DNA of 64,000 nt from Numida meleagris (Eukaryota > Chordata > Aves > Galliformes > Numididae): the NCBI RefSeq assembly GCF_002078875.1, contig NC_034415.1, positions 27,063,083 to 27,127,082 on the forward strand, written 5' to 3'. Below the pieces are notes generated by a model. The model was given only the letters and a program-made list of their open reading frames with translations. It made no database searches and had not been told where the DNA came from. A program made the position numbers and the translations under genes. This document shows, piece by piece, positions 1-12,966 of the stretch (positions are counted from its first letter, which is position 1; the number at the start of each line of letters is the position of its first letter).

Positions 1-3000
1 CACCCCCACATATGCTATTATTATTACTCAGTATTTACATTACAGTCACACCCAGTGGTTCCAACTGAGGCAGGAGCCCCATGGTGCTAGGTACTGTACA
101 AAATAAATACACTTAAAGAGACAATGGCTGCTCTGAAGAGCTTAAAATCCAAACAGATGGGATGGATGAGAGAGGCACAGAAAGGTGACTAAGTTGGCCA
201 GATGTCAGACAGTGGATCCAGGGAAATCAGAGAATCCTTTTCTGGGGCAAAATCCTGAAATCATTGTTAAATCCCCTAAATTATAGGGGAGAAAGCAGTT
301 CAGACCGTAACATAACGAACCAGGCTTGCGCCTTCTCCACCAGACTCCAGCAGGCCTCCAGTGCTGCCGATCGAAATTCACTTCCTGGCAAAATAGGGAG
401 CTGAAAATAACAATAACAGATTATAATATCGCACTCAAATACTCTCATGAAAGGGCAGATTTAGCAGTGAGCTGAAAGTACAACAGCCCTCACCACCATC
501 TGACAGAGAACAGGCTGCTCGCTTCCCCGTGCTCCTTTGTAATGCAATGATTTACTCCTGATTTACACCACTGAAGAGGTCAGACCCAGTACATTCACAA
601 TCCAGGAAAGAACGGCAGGTTAGATTTCAGTTTCTTTGCAATTCTCCTTGGCAAAGCATAAATGGAGGAGAAGCACCCCACAGCTGGCATTGAGCACAAA
701 TTAATGCAACCACACTTTTTCAGCATCGAGGCAGCAGCCATATGTTTTGCAAAGCATCGTGTTCTGTGCTTCAGTCTCATCTCCCACATAACCTGTCCTG
801 CATAAAGCTTCATTACTGTGTGTTTAGATTGTGATATGCCATGGCCAAAACATTTCTCTGGAAAATACAAGCAAAATCTGCAGGAAGATAGTCTAAATAC
901 GCGAAGAATCTGCTGGAATTTGATGATGGTTTCTCTGTCTTGTCTCTGCTTTTTAAGCTACCTATTTGCAAGCCAAATATATACATAAAAGGGAAAGCAT
1001 ATTACACAGTTGCCAGAGGGAAGGATATTTCTACTTACACAAATGAGCAGGGGGAGATGGAGACAGGGAGAAGAAGACCATAACCAGAAAAATAAATGAG
1101 CAGATGGAGAAAACAACAAATGAGGAAGTAACACCAGGCAGAGTCATGGCTGTGATTCCAGACGGCCCACCTGCAAATGCTGCATGGTGAGCATGCATAA
1201 GAGGAAGAATGTTTCCACTGGCCATCATGGTGCTCGCCTCCCACTACTGATATATCCTGGTTGCCCTGAATACTGCTAAACACTGGGAAAAAGAACCAGA
1301 AGCAAGCCAAAATAATGACATGAAGGATTTATTAATGTTTCTGTAACTTGAGGCTGCTACCAGCCAACTGGGTAAGTCTCTCGTGAAAACCATTGACCGG
1401 AAACTCTCCATATATTCTGACCCTAAGCATCCCATTATCCTTGTCTCCAGCTCTTTCAGAAATTGGGGGAAAAATAATTATTAAAAAATAGTTTGACTTT
1501 CTAAACTACTTGCCTTTGAAATCGTAATCATACTTTGTAGGAACAGACCAGAATAGCCTGATCTGAACAGAAAGACACATATTGTATACTCCACAGGAGA
1601 ACCAGTACCGTAATGCAGTATATATAGATATCCAGCTGAAGGACTCCTGGGAATAAGCCCATTATTAACATCGACTAGATAATGCATGTTAAAATACAAC
1701 TGATTGTTTTCAGCAGCGTTTTAATATCGTTTAGCTCAGACCAGTTAAAAAACGCCTTTTTTTTTCCATGAAGATATCTGCAGCACATGAATGGCTGCTA
1801 CAGTAAATACCTCTACTTTCTTCTTTCTCTGTGGCATGAGATTTGTTAAAAGCTGGTGATTCTATTTCACCTCAGTTTTTCTGGTTTATACGGAACGTAC
1901 AGCCATGAGCACTCCAATTTCCTGAGCAAGAAAATATACGCCAGCTCCCAGCCCTCCTGCCCAGTAGCTCATATTATGAACTTAGGAAGGCAAACAAACA
2001 CCAAGGAAGCACAGAAAGGAAACTTGAGCACTTTTCTTTCCTCTCTGGGCCCTTATTGCACAACGGATTGGAACAGGTAGGAAGGAAACCACTGTTCCTC
2101 CAAATGTTCAACGCAGAATCCCGGAATGTCTCCCACAGTTTGAACTCTCTTTTGCTTCACACTTATGAAGTTCCGTTCCTTATTAATGATGAAGATTTTG
2201 GACACATTAAAATGCAGCTTAGAGTTTAATAATTTAAGGAAAAATATCTTTAATTTGGGAAGGAGACTTCTATTTCATTATTCATTTTTTTTACTAGTTT
2301 TGGTTGGTACACTTTTTTTTTAGTCAAATGGCCCCTGAAAACACCAAGCTTCCTCAGGGTAGAGGAATACAACTCACCAGGAATTGAACTCCAAAAGCAG
2401 TAAGAGACTCTGACATAATTATCCATGCTCATAAAGCATGCAAACTATTCTTCCTTACAGCACCCTTTCAGTCAGTTCCAGAAATAAGTCTATTTGCCTC
2501 TAGCAAAGTCTGAAGAAGGCACAGTCAATAGGCAGATGTGCTATATTTTTGGGTAAGAGTCCATTTCATTTCCTCCTCACCTCCCATTTCTGGTAGTTAT
2601 GCACTTTGAATAAACTATGACTAAAATCCCTTATTTGGCATGGGGAGATTGCCAGCTGTTGAATCCAAAGGAGTTCAATTTAATCTAGACAACCACTGTC
2701 TGTTTCCAATGAAATATGAATATTTATTGTTACTAAATACATGAATTATTTACATTGTTTATATCAGCCAGAAAAAGAATCGCAAGCTTCTTTAAAAGAA
2801 GCCATGGCTAAGCTGCTGACTGTAAAGAGACAGAAATATGAAAATATTCTCCAAATATTTTATTTACAAAGTGAACATGCACAGTTTGCATAATGATCTA
2901 GTTTGAGAATATGTATGTATATATGAATGTATACAGGAATAGGCCTGGAGGAATATAAAGAAGAGCAACGTTCCTGATCCTGCTGTAGGATGAAAGCCAG

Positions 3001-4960
3001 GCGAAGTATTCAACAGGCAGGTGATAATAAGCAAGAGGTTGGGACTGGGGAAGATTCTATGATGCAAGTGTGAAGGGAGAGGGAGGAAAAAGGGAGAGTA
3101 TAAAAGGATGTTAAGGGAGAAGTCACAGACCTTGGGAAGGAACTCAGGGTAATTCACTGAAGTACAGTCAAGGGAAGAAATTTGAAGCTGAGAAATTTGT
3201 TATAGGTGGTGATCCTGAGAAAGAAGAGCCTTTCCATTTGGTTTATGTAGCAGGTACACAACTGCTGATAACAGCCTGTCTAGAATTTGAAAGGAGGAGC
3301 AGAGGTTGCACGAGCAAAGGCACCCAAGGATTCAGCCTGAATGAGAATGGCTGGAGCACCGGCTGCAGTCACAGCTTACTGCTAACCAGTGCTAATAAAG
3401 AATACGTTACATTTCAGAAATGTGGAGCCTTCCTGTGTTATTATGCAGCATACTGCATGCACAGAAGTGTCAGGGTCAGCCCAGTGGTACTCACAGCACA
3501 GAGGGGAGAAATGCCACAGGAAGACAAAGCAGCACAGGAGAAATGGATTAAGTAGGCAGTGCTGGATTCACCCAGAAAGACGATGTGCTTTGAATGAACA
3601 AAAGTAAATGTTTGTCTGCAACTTCACCCCCTTTCTTTGACATCTGGGGAGTATTTTGCTGCAGAGATATGTAGTAAATGAACTGCTTCAGGAAATTGTT
3701 AGAAATGTCCAACACTGAGGAAACATTTTTCTACACATCCTTGTAAGCTTGCTCTCAGAGGGCACCTTTGATTGAAGGTGAGCAATACAAATGCCCTCTA
3801 AGCTGTTCATGAGCTTTAAGAGGTGTGAACACAGAGACAGCACTGAGTATGCCCTTCTCACAGGCTGCATCTAGAAAATCAATAATTCAGCTATGCAAAA
3901 AAAGATCGATTCCTTAAAAACTCCTTTATTCAGCTTACTTCCCTTTAATAATCATGGGAAATTGCTCAAGAGCTCACAAATGTAAGGTTTTTATTAACCT
4001 CCATTGCTTAATTTTTTTCTTCAAATAGATTTTTCTCTGTGAATCCTATTGTGTTTACAGAAGACCCAGCTGCACGTGGATTGAGTCCATGAGCTTGGCT
4101 GCTCACCTGGACTCTGCAGAGCACACAGCCAGAGCACAGCCCAAGAGATCAGCTGGCTCAGTGGAAACCAAGGAGAGACAGAACATGCTGAAGACTTGGA
4201 AACTCTGGTATTCATCTATAATTTTGATATGATCAAAGAATACTTAAAAAGAAGCATCTGTGGGACCTACGATTTGAAAGAAACTTCAGAGAAAGAATTT
4301 CAAATGCCAGAGGTAACTGAACAATCCAGACGAAAATAACAAAGAAAAGGTGAAGAAGAATGGAATGTTCATTACTGGAGACACAAAACCCCAGGTTTGA
4401 TTCTCATTAAAGCAAGTAAATAGATTTGCCTATGACCAAACCTTGCGTATTTTTTTTCCAAGACTTATTTGCTAAGAGTCTGTGAAAACGTGAACAAAGA
4501 AAATGTGAAGCACCAAAAAAGAAAGAGGCAGGGCTCGTGGCACAGAGCACACAATATGTCTATGGAAGTCCAACTAGATCAAAGACAAACTTGCTCGCAG
4601 CTGCTTTATAAACAAGATGCAAACAGCAATGCAAACTGAAGAAATGTGAGGAAGACTTCTGCTTTAAAAAAAAAAAAAGCATTCTGAGAAGAAAGAGCAA
4701 GAGCAGGATTGAAGAGGAAGCCATGGAATTAAAAAATGATATTGCTTTCTGTTTCATAACTGACAGACACGGAACAGATCCTTGGGTGTGGAAAGTAAGC
4801 ACGGAAATTATGTGTAATTTCCCTGTAATTTAGAACTTCTCTCATTCTGTACCATGATGAAAACAAATCCTCTGCACACAAAAAGGCATAGTATCTCTTC
4901 AATGGATCCTCTTCATTTAAGATCCAATAAAATTTGTTCTTTCAGTTGTCTGAAATGTTT
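1..4960. other. No gene seen; AT-rich unique sequence
   Basis: Apart from the repeat fragment at 549-588, I see no coding region, RNA gene or mobile element. The open frames are all about 105 codons or shorter, on both strands and without recognisable domains. A purine-rich stretch lies at about 3,040-3,125 and an A12 run near 4,667-4,678. Confidence 0.7.
549..588. repeat. Fragment of an ancient palindromic amniote repeat
   Basis: The segment 'gatttactcctgatttaca' followed by 'ccactgaagaggtcagaccc' resembles one arm of a repeat widespread in turtles, crocodilians and birds whose arms read 'actcctgatttacaccagtg' and end in a '...cagaatctggccc' type sequence. Only one arm is present, so the call rests on about 40 bases. 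I cannot give a database name with confidence. Confidence 0.45.
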
Positions 4961-4973
4961 GAGAGTGTAAGGA

Positions 4974-4987
4974 GCACCCTCTGCTGC
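4974..4987 (-). promoter_or_regulatory. Candidate CTCF-type motif
   Basis: The plus strand reads GCACCCTCTGCTGC, differing at two positions from the common reverse form of the CTCF core (GCGCCCTCTGCTGG). The motif would be on the minus strand. It lies 45 bp left of a perfect 9-bp-arm inverted repeat. Occupancy cannot be judged from sequence. Confidence 0.35.
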
Positions 4988-5032
4988 CCTGAGCCACATA
5001 AAAATTGTGTGGATTCTAGCGCTTTATTAGGA

Positions 5033-5052
5033 TTTTAGTGCGAGCACTAAAA
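5033..5052. repeat. Inverted repeat, 9-bp arms, 2-bp centre
   Basis: TTTTAGTGC is followed by GA and then GCACTAAAA, an exact reverse complement. A third copy of 'gcactaaa' occurs about 40 bp to the right, in 'catgcactaaaggg' (about 5,084). No function is evident. Confidence 0.7.
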
Positions 5053-5059
5053 GTCTGGC

Positions 5060-8000
5060 TCTTGACAGTCTGACCTCTGGCATGCACTAAAGGGACTCTT
5101 TATATGGTGCCACACTGAAATTTCCCTTTCATAGCAGTTTCAAGATGCTTAAAGAAATGGGTTGCATCTGAATGGAAGGAGTGCGTTGATCTCTAATGTA
5201 AATATCCCCATTTGACCCAAACAAAAGGGAATGGAAGAATGGTATTTTGCTTTGGATTCTTGTATTTATGTATAAATAAAAAAACAAACGAAGAAATAAA
5301 TTCTGGTTGAAATCAAATTGCTAACATTAAAGAAGTGACCAAGAAGAAAAAGAGGCACAAGTTGTACTGTTATACCAAAATGAAGGTCAGCTGCTGTTAC
5401 ATAACGCAAGAAATACCCAGGACTTCTCGAAGTTTCAGAAGAGGCCTATCACTGTCTTTGAAGAGTTAGGACAAAATGTTTATGATCAGAATATTTCTTA
5501 AAAACCTATTGCAGAGTTTTTTCTGCATGTTTTAGGACTTGCCTGTAGGTATAGTCAGTTTGAAGTAGCATTGATGTAAATTTCAAAAGCAAAGGATGAT
5601 TTTAAGTAATTCCATGCTACGCAAGCAATAATCATGTATTTACATAGCCCCCACTACCTTAGCATGTAAAATAACTTTGCTATATTATGTCAGATGCTGG
5701 GCAAACCAGATGTACTAATGGTCCCTACTCAGAATAGCATAAGACTGGGACTGTCTTGCTGAAGTGATCCCATTTCCTGTTTTAACTGCTTCTGCAGTTT
5801 CTCATGCTGATGTTCCTCCTTTACACACAAAAGACACACTGTTCCTGACCTACCAGACTGCATGAGTAGCTGGGAGGGAAGGTGGACACGTTCCTCTTCT
5901 CTGTCCTGAATCTAGAAAAGATACTGAGAACAGCCTCAGCTAATCTACATTTTCCTTCTCTCATCCAGTGCAACACCCACCCAGTTAAAGCACACAACAC
6001 ATTATGTAGCTGCTATTAGTAACAGAGCTCTAGCTCAGAAATGAAAAATGTTGGATTAATATTAATTATTTTATAGGTCTCAACTTATATGCTATATATG
6101 TTTCTACTAAAGGTCAGTATGGCATTCTTTAATTTTATATCCATCTGCTTCATTAGGTAAGGGAACGTAAGCTAGATATAATGGATTTTCAGGTAGTTTT
6201 AATCAACAATTTCATCAACAACACATTTTTCACCTGTGATAACAGCATAATGGAAAACTAGATCAATAAATTAAGTATAACCATTGCTTTCTAAAGTCTT
6301 TTTTTTTAAATGAATTACAGTAAGCATGGTGGTGGAAAAACTATAAAAAATATTACCTGTCAGTGTCAAGCAATTGATCTTAAAACTACATCTGCCTATT
6401 CTTATTTTTTGAATACTTTCACTACTATTTCATATAAAAGATCAAAAATTAGGAGATCTCTAAACGTAACATCCATAGAATAACAAATATGCAGTATAAT
6501 TGACTTTACTGGCATATTAGCCAGCATGGGATGATGTAACAGCAAACTGTGACAGGATAGAAATGGCAACTACATTAATCTGAGGAAAATCCAACCTCTA
6601 CTTCATGGGAACTCCTCCTTCACACACTATGATGAAGATAAATATCCTCATCTTTTCCATCCACCCGAGGTTTTTTTCCCACCATAACAAGGGAGGCAAG
6701 GCAGCAGTCAGAGCTGTAGGGAAGCACCTTTACAGTCAGGATGCTTTCTTGTTATGAGGAACATTTCCTTACTGAAAGGCTTATTTGTCTCCAAGATGTT
6801 GAGCTCTTAATAGCCTAGGAAGAGGAAAATAGCTACAAATCAGCCAAGAGTTCTCTGCAGGTCTGAAAAACATTTGGTTTCGAGAGAAAGTGGAAGCTGC
6901 AGTTCTCCCAAGTTTGCTAGCCTTGCTAGCTCCCCTAATAACACACATCTACAGTCCCAGCTCTTCTGCTTATGTCTTGTGTGCGTTTCATTGTACAATA
7001 GAGCATAGTTTAAAGAGCCCCAGGCAAGCACCAGGTTGGGCTGGTAAGTCCATGGTACTACACAAAATGGATCCAAAAAGCAGCTCTGCCTCAGGATAAG
7101 GCTTATTAACTTGCAATGTTGCAGAAGTATAGTTCAGTTTCAGATCCAACTCAGAGAGAGCCATAGGAGTGTCATTACCTTCTGCCTCAGTGATTCCAGT
7201 GATTACCCTGTACAAAATGGACAGGAACTCTAATTTGCAGTTTTGGTAAGCACTACATATGTGCTGCTAACTACTCTGTGTTCTGTTCCAGTTTCCTTAC
7301 CTCAAAGAACACTTCTTTCTTCTGTTTGTTTTCTAGCTCTGAACAATACTGAGAAGGCTGAAGATACAGCAAGAGATGGGTTCAGCAAAACAGAAACAAG
7401 ATGATCTAAGCTGGCAACTCTTCCATATCAAGGTCTATTCAGCATCACGCCTTGCTACTGCTTCCATCTCTCCTCTTGATTCTCCCAATAACCAAAAATA
7501 ATCAATCTTTAACGTTTACTTCTTAACATGCTGACATATTCTAATCACCAGAAGAACTGAGTCCAACACTATTTTCTTCTCCTTGCTGGGCTCACTGGTT
7601 AATTCCCAAAGACATCTTGCTTCCAGGCATTCCCTGAAGCTTTCTGATACAGAAGTCTGCACCATTTGGGAAGATTTAATTTTGTGGACTGATATAACAT
7701 GACCCTGATCCTCTGACCCAAATGACAGGTCAAATTTAAAAACATCTGGGACTAGATTCTCTGCTGGTTGCGAGGAGAGAATTGACTCTAATACTTTGGT
7801 GGAGCAGTAAAGGGAGCCCTATACAAATATTAAACATAGAAGTGCATGAGCAATGGAATGGATTTAAACCTGATTTCTGAGTCTTATAAACTTAAAGTGA
7901 AATATGAAAACGTGACCTAGGATTGAATTTTTTCTTCATAGTTGTGTTGTAGATTCTGTGGAGCCTCGTAAGATTTAAGTTCATGATGTAACCTTCTCTC

Positions 8001-10180
8001 AGCTGGGAAACATAGAATTATTTGCTTTTGGCCACTTATTTTCATGAAATTTGCTGTAACTCAGTTGTCTTGGGACTTCTGTTCATTATGTCACTCTTGG
8101 TAGGAAAAGGCCACAAGACTCAAAGATTATTAGGGGGTACACAAGGACAGATACATGCACAGAGACAGCCTGATCACAGATGCCTTGTTTCCATAGGAAA
8201 CCAAACTAAAAATAGACAGTTTCCTAAGTGTTAAAGATGGAATTTTTATTTGTTATTGCAGTTGTAAACCAAACAGACCCACTATTCACATGGTTTTCCC
8301 ACATGAGAAATTAGAAAGAAAAGTAATATTCATTTTTCTGATAAACACATCAAGACATGTAATACAATAACTACTGACAAACAGCCAGATGATCCAAATG
8401 TTGTGATCTTCCGTACTGGATTGCTGAGTTGTCTGTATGGCAGTATATATGAGGTTTCTTTTTCTTTTAGCAATAACACTAAAATCATTTAATAAGCGTA
8501 GAGAGCTCTATTTGCTAGAAACACAATGCATAGTGACACCAGTCTGTGTAAATTTTATTGCTTTCAACGATCCAGGCACAAATAAGGTCTCTATTTTGCT
8601 TTTCATTCATCAAAAAAATGATAAAACAGATGTTAGCAATTCATTTTTCCCCCCATCAGTTGCTAAGTATCAACTTCAATGTGGCATGCGGCAGCAAATG
8701 ATAGTGAGGCACGCCAAGACTGAGAAAGCGCAGCTTTCTTTTGTAATCAAAATAATGTGGTCATTATAGCATGTGTATGAGCTGTGCAGTGCAAGTTTTG
8801 GCTGAGTCCTCGTAGAAGGTGACATTCTACATATGGATGTCCTTAACGTATTTGAGGTGTCTGAGTTAAATCTCTTGGGGATATTATATAAGGAAATATA
8901 TAGAAATGAGGTGAGCCTCTCAAGCGATGGATGGGAGAGATGGAGAATCTGACTGACAACTCAGGCTATCTGCGTATCATCCAGCTAAGCATAGAAATCG
9001 TAAGACCACAAGAACTGTATAAATACAGATAATCTGAGAGCACTGAAGGGTCTCAAAGCAGAAAACTATTTTTAAGGTGGAGTAACAACGTGGAAGAAAA
9101 AACTTTCATGGCACCTTATATGTTAGCATGTGAGGCTGTTGCATGATAACAGTCTTCTAAACCCATTTTACTTGGACTAAAGCTGCAGATGGTACAGGTT
9201 GGTTGTGTTTATTGCCACCATGGCATCTCAGGTGATTTATACCCATTGATATCTGATGGTCACCAATTTGCTGGGAGAGAGAGCAAGCACTTACAGTTAG
9301 TTGTACAGGGATGTCTTGGCCATTGGCAGCAAATTGCGGATGTAGCTGGAAATTTCACAGAAAGAAATGTCATGGCCTTCATTGTATTACCCACATAAAA
9401 GAACATACAGCAATGCAACAAGGGGAGGTATGTGTCTCAAACATGAGGCTCAGAAAGGACTGCCAGAGGTCCTAGGTTCAAGCTGCACTGTGTGCCACCT
9501 CTTCCACTTGTATGTCAGACCCACTCAATATCCTCTGTGGTGACAAAAACCTGCAGAGGACCTAAGACCCCAGAATCAGACATGTGGCTTTTCAAAAGAA
9601 AAACTAAATGAAACCAAGAATGATTTTCAGGACTGTAATTCCTTTTGGAAATAAAAAAGAGGCCTTTTTTTTTAAAATTTGGGTCTAGAGAGAAAAAAAA
9701 ATGAAAGCATTTTAGAAGGTCTATTGTAATAAAGTTTGTATTTAACCTTAAGAAAGTGAGTCAAAAGTTTTCCCCAACCTCCTGGAGCAAAATAAGGCTT
9801 TGCTAAATAGGGTCTGGTAGGGCAGGTGTACGCTCCAGTGTTGTGGTGCAAGAGACTCAGCATTTATGTCACTCTGTTCTTACTTTATGTCATGTCAGGT
9901 CAAGTGTAATCATGATATCCTTAACAACCGAATATTACTTCATGTAAAATTACTGAAATCAATTTGTGTGATAAGATCAGCCCTGGTTACCTGAGGTACC
10001 TCAGCGTCCTGAAGCAGAGCACCAGCTGAGGAGCATCCATCCCTCCAAAATGGAGAATGCTATTCTGCAGACGGAGGTCACAACACAAGACCGGGATTCC
10101 TTTCTCACACAGAGGATTGGGTTGCTGGGAAGTTATGTTATTAGCGCAGTGGAAGCTTTGTGAGACAGTCATGCCCTGAA
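5060..10180. other. No gene seen; AT-rich unique sequence
   Basis: There are no recognisable exons, RNA genes or repeats. The longest open frame starting in this block and lying mostly inside it is 110 codons (8,437-8,769, plus), of unremarkable composition. A minus-strand frame at its right edge (9,987-10,412) runs into the CpG-dense patch and resembles no known protein. Confidence 0.7.
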
Positions 10181-10184
10181 GAAA

Positions 10185-10412
10185 GAAAGTGAAGACACGG
10201 GGCAAGTGCAAGACCAGAGGGCAGCGCAAAAGCACGGGGCAGCTGCAAGATGCCGGGCAGGCTGCGCGTGGTGAGGGACGGTTCCCGCCGGCCGCAGAGG
10301 CGGGAAGGAGGGACCACGCCCTGAGGGAGCAGCCGCTGCCATCTTGGCCGGTGGTGAGGGGCTGGCCCCTGCTGGTGAGCAAGTTAAGAGTCGCGTGTGG
10401 AAACTTTTGCAC
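10185..10412. promoter_or_regulatory. CpG-dense patch, candidate promoter or first-exon region
   Basis: About 16 CpG dinucleotides fall within roughly 210 bases here, while neighbouring kilobases hold only a handful. The core includes 'cccgccggccgcagaggcgg'. A YY1-type motif GCCATCTTG lies at 10,338-10,346, so its sense form CAAGATGGC is on the minus strand. A splice-donor-like 'ctg/gtgagc' occurs at about 10,371-10,380. No TATA box is evident nearby. Avian CpG islands often mark promoters, so a promoter for a non-coding or distant-coding transcript is possible. No coding sequence is recognised in either strand. It is shorter than most promoter islands, so a GC-rich repeat remnant remains an alternative. 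Confidence 0.45.
10193..10267 (+). repeat. Two degenerate copies of a ~37-bp G-rich unit
   Basis: The unit 'gacacggggcaagtgcaaga' (first 20 bases shown) is followed immediately by a similar unit starting 'agcacggggcagctgcaaga'. They share 'cacggggca..tgcaaga' and a later 'gggcag'. This partial tandem duplication lies at the upstream side of the CpG-dense patch and contributes several of its CpGs. Confidence 0.5.
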
Positions 10413-10419
10413 AGCAGTT

Positions 10420-12835
10420 TGGAGGCTGGGTAGAGAAAAGGTTAGGAAGTGCTAGCTTAAATCAAGGATGGAGTTTTTCAAGGATAGGTTGTTACACACA
10501 GATTGATGCCACGCTGTTGTCAACATGCCAGGGGTAGTTTTAGCTGTCAGCTTTGTCAGAGTCTGCCAACCAACTTTAACTTGTTTCCTGACTTTTCCAA
10601 ATGTTTTCCAAGTTTTTGCTTGCTGTACTGAGGATAAATTGTTCCTCAGTTTCTGTAAAACCACATTTGTTTACTTTTTTTCCTTTTCATCTCTCTTTCT
10701 TTCTGTGGTTTTCCTTTTTTTGGGCGGGGTGGAACACAACCCCTGTACCTCGCCCAGCCTTAACACAAGCATAAATCCCTGAGGCTGGCTCACAAACCAT
10801 GAGGTTTTTTTCACTCACCAGTGATCCCCCAAGTCTCAGTGCACAGCTGCTTCCCTCCGGAGCTGGGTGTGCCTGTGCTATGCCCAAGATGGCGGGTGGG
10901 CTCCCCCATGCCATTCTCAGGAATAATCCATAACAGCATCTCTTTTCCTTGAGGTGCTCCAGATGAAGACCTCTCTCCTCAGATGCAAACATTTCTGAGG
11001 AAGAAGAGCGTTCCGGCTTGGCGAGAGTTACCTGCCTTGCACCCAGCAGATACAAACAGGTGAGCTACAGCTGTGCAGTGTTTCTCTCCTTCCCAGAACC
11101 TCTCTGTTCCCGCTCAGGACTGACAGCAGACGACTCCATTTGGGAGAACCAATCGCAGACTAAACACACTGCAGTAAAATTTAAGGAATGTTAAAGGAAG
11201 AGGGGACTTCAAAGAACAAAAAATGAGGAAGCTGCAACTAAGACTGCACAGTTTTTGTGCATGTATTATGCTTCATTTCCTTGACTGCGTGATTTTTTAT
11301 TCACGTATAAGATGGATGGAACAGACATACTTCTGGTTTTCCTCATAGTCCAATGTGTGGTCCAAGGCCTTGTTTACTGACCAGAATTATTAATTTCCCC
11401 TTCAGCTCTTTTACAGTACTTTAAAGACTAAAAGTTATACGCATGACAAACATGATTTAATATATTTTTGTTATACCACCGGAAGGTGAAGGGAAATGAG
11501 GTACAGAAAAAAAAAACAAACAGAAATGTATCCTTATATATCATTATTTTAGAATTCTTGCCATTACATCTTCATATTAATATTGTAATTAGGGAGCAAC
11601 TTGCAGAAAAGGAATTCCTGTGACCACGGTTTTCTTAAAATGCAGCAAAGTAAACATCTGGATCAGTTGGATTACCCAAACTGACAGAAGTCAGTCACTT
11701 TACTCTTTGGAATCCACTGAGATTGCAGTAATAGTGTGTACAAAAGTGAATTCTAGATTCTAGCAACTTTATAATTTCAGTGTTTTTATTTAAAAACAAG
11801 CAAAGAACAGGCTGAACAACTCTTAAATGCTTCAACCCTTGAGTATGAAGTCAGGCCCCCTGCAAATAAGGTACATATAAATCACCATTTATCATTGATT
11901 GCCTGATTTGCTTTTCAACACATGATGACTTTAGTAATAACAGTTAGAGAATTAAGATCTCAGTCTTCAGTGGATTTAACTATGAGACTCTACTATTACT
12001 CCCAGGAATCCCTACCTCGTTTATTATCTCTCATTTCCCGGTATGGAGAGATTAGAAAGATTTTACTTTGGAACACAACACTGACTCATCCCAAAGTAGA
12101 TCAGAACTATGTGAGACAGAAAAGAGTCTTGTTTGCAATAGATTATTTTATTAAAGATAAAATGCATATGAACAGGGAGAGCTAAATTATAACTGAAGGA
12201 GCAAAATTCATTCTGTAATCTCCTTTCCCATGAGTCCTCGGCATTGGAATATGTATAATTTTAGTATAGTTTCTGCCTGTCATTTTTCTGTGAGGCTCAT
12301 AAATAAAATGAGGAACAGATCTTGCTTCACACTGACAAGCTTGTGGGTCACTCCCAAATCAGGGACCTCTCGTACCGTAACATGGACCTCTCTACCTGAG
12401 CTAATGGGCCAGTTAACAGCAGTGACAGCTTGCACATGCTTTCCCTCTAGGCTTCAAATTGTGATTTGCTGCACTCACATCCTTTCAAAAGCCAGCATTT
12501 TACTTCTTTCCTAGTGGTGTTCCCTCCTGTATTTGATCCCAGGACTTCCTTCAGTCTGCCTCCTCTCTCTAGCAGCGCTCAATCTCCTTAGGTCTGATTC
12601 TGTTCTTCCCACACCTTGAATCCCAGTTCCATTCTTTGACCCACCAGCCTGCAGCTCTAGGTTGACTCCATCAGGTGTCAGGTCTGTCCTAGTAACTTCA
12701 CATGAAACAGGTTCTACATTAGCATTAGTTAATTTTGCCTTTTCCACTGCTGATGGAACAAGAAGAAGAATACAACATTAACCCCAAATGGATTGCAACA
12801 GACAGGAGTTACAGCTGCCAAGAACACATTTTTGA
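10420..12835. other. No gene seen; flank of CpG-dense patch
   Basis: The part from about 10,830 to 11,050 is moderately GC-rich and carries the plus-strand YY1-type motif; the remainder is AT-rich. Open frames of 122 codons (10,687-11,055, minus) and 94 codons (12,230-12,514, plus) show no domain or family resemblance. Confidence 0.65.
10885..10895 (+). promoter_or_regulatory. YY1-type motif CAAGATGGCGG
   Basis: The 11 bases match the known YY1 core (AAGATGGCGG) on the plus strand. It lies in a second, weaker GC-rich stretch (about 10,830-10,930). In known promoters this motif often sits just downstream of the start site in sense orientation, which would point to rightward transcription here, opposite to the site at 10,338. 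The motif alone occurs by chance, so promoter activity is inference. Confidence 0.35.
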
Positions 12836-12838
12836 TGC

Positions 12839-12870
12839 AGTCCTTTTTAAAGGATAGTCCTTTTTAAAGG
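12839..12870 (+). repeat. 15-bp direct repeat with 2-bp spacer
   Basis: AGTCCTTTTTAAAGG occurs twice, separated by 'at'. Each unit is itself nearly palindromic. It is probably a replication-slippage duplication. Confidence 0.85.
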
Positions 12871-12942
12871 CCCAACTTGCACCTCTCAGTTCAGGAGAGC
12901 CTTCCACAACATGGAGAATTTCAGCCCTTTGGGCTTGAAGCC

Positions 12943-12966
12943 CTTGCTTATAAGCTTGCTTATAAG
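12943..12966 (+). repeat. Perfect 12-bp tandem duplication
   Basis: CTTGCTTATAAG occurs twice in direct succession. It lies only about 75 bp from the duplication at 12,839, so this stretch seems prone to short tandem duplication. A small inverted repeat, GGGCTT-G-AAGCCC, sits immediately to its left. Confidence 0.85.

Noticed and set aside
9987..10412. 141-codon minus-strand open frame over the CpG-dense patch
   Set aside because: GC-rich DNA has fewer stops, so long frames are expected. The translation is cysteine/serine/proline-rich with no family resemblance.
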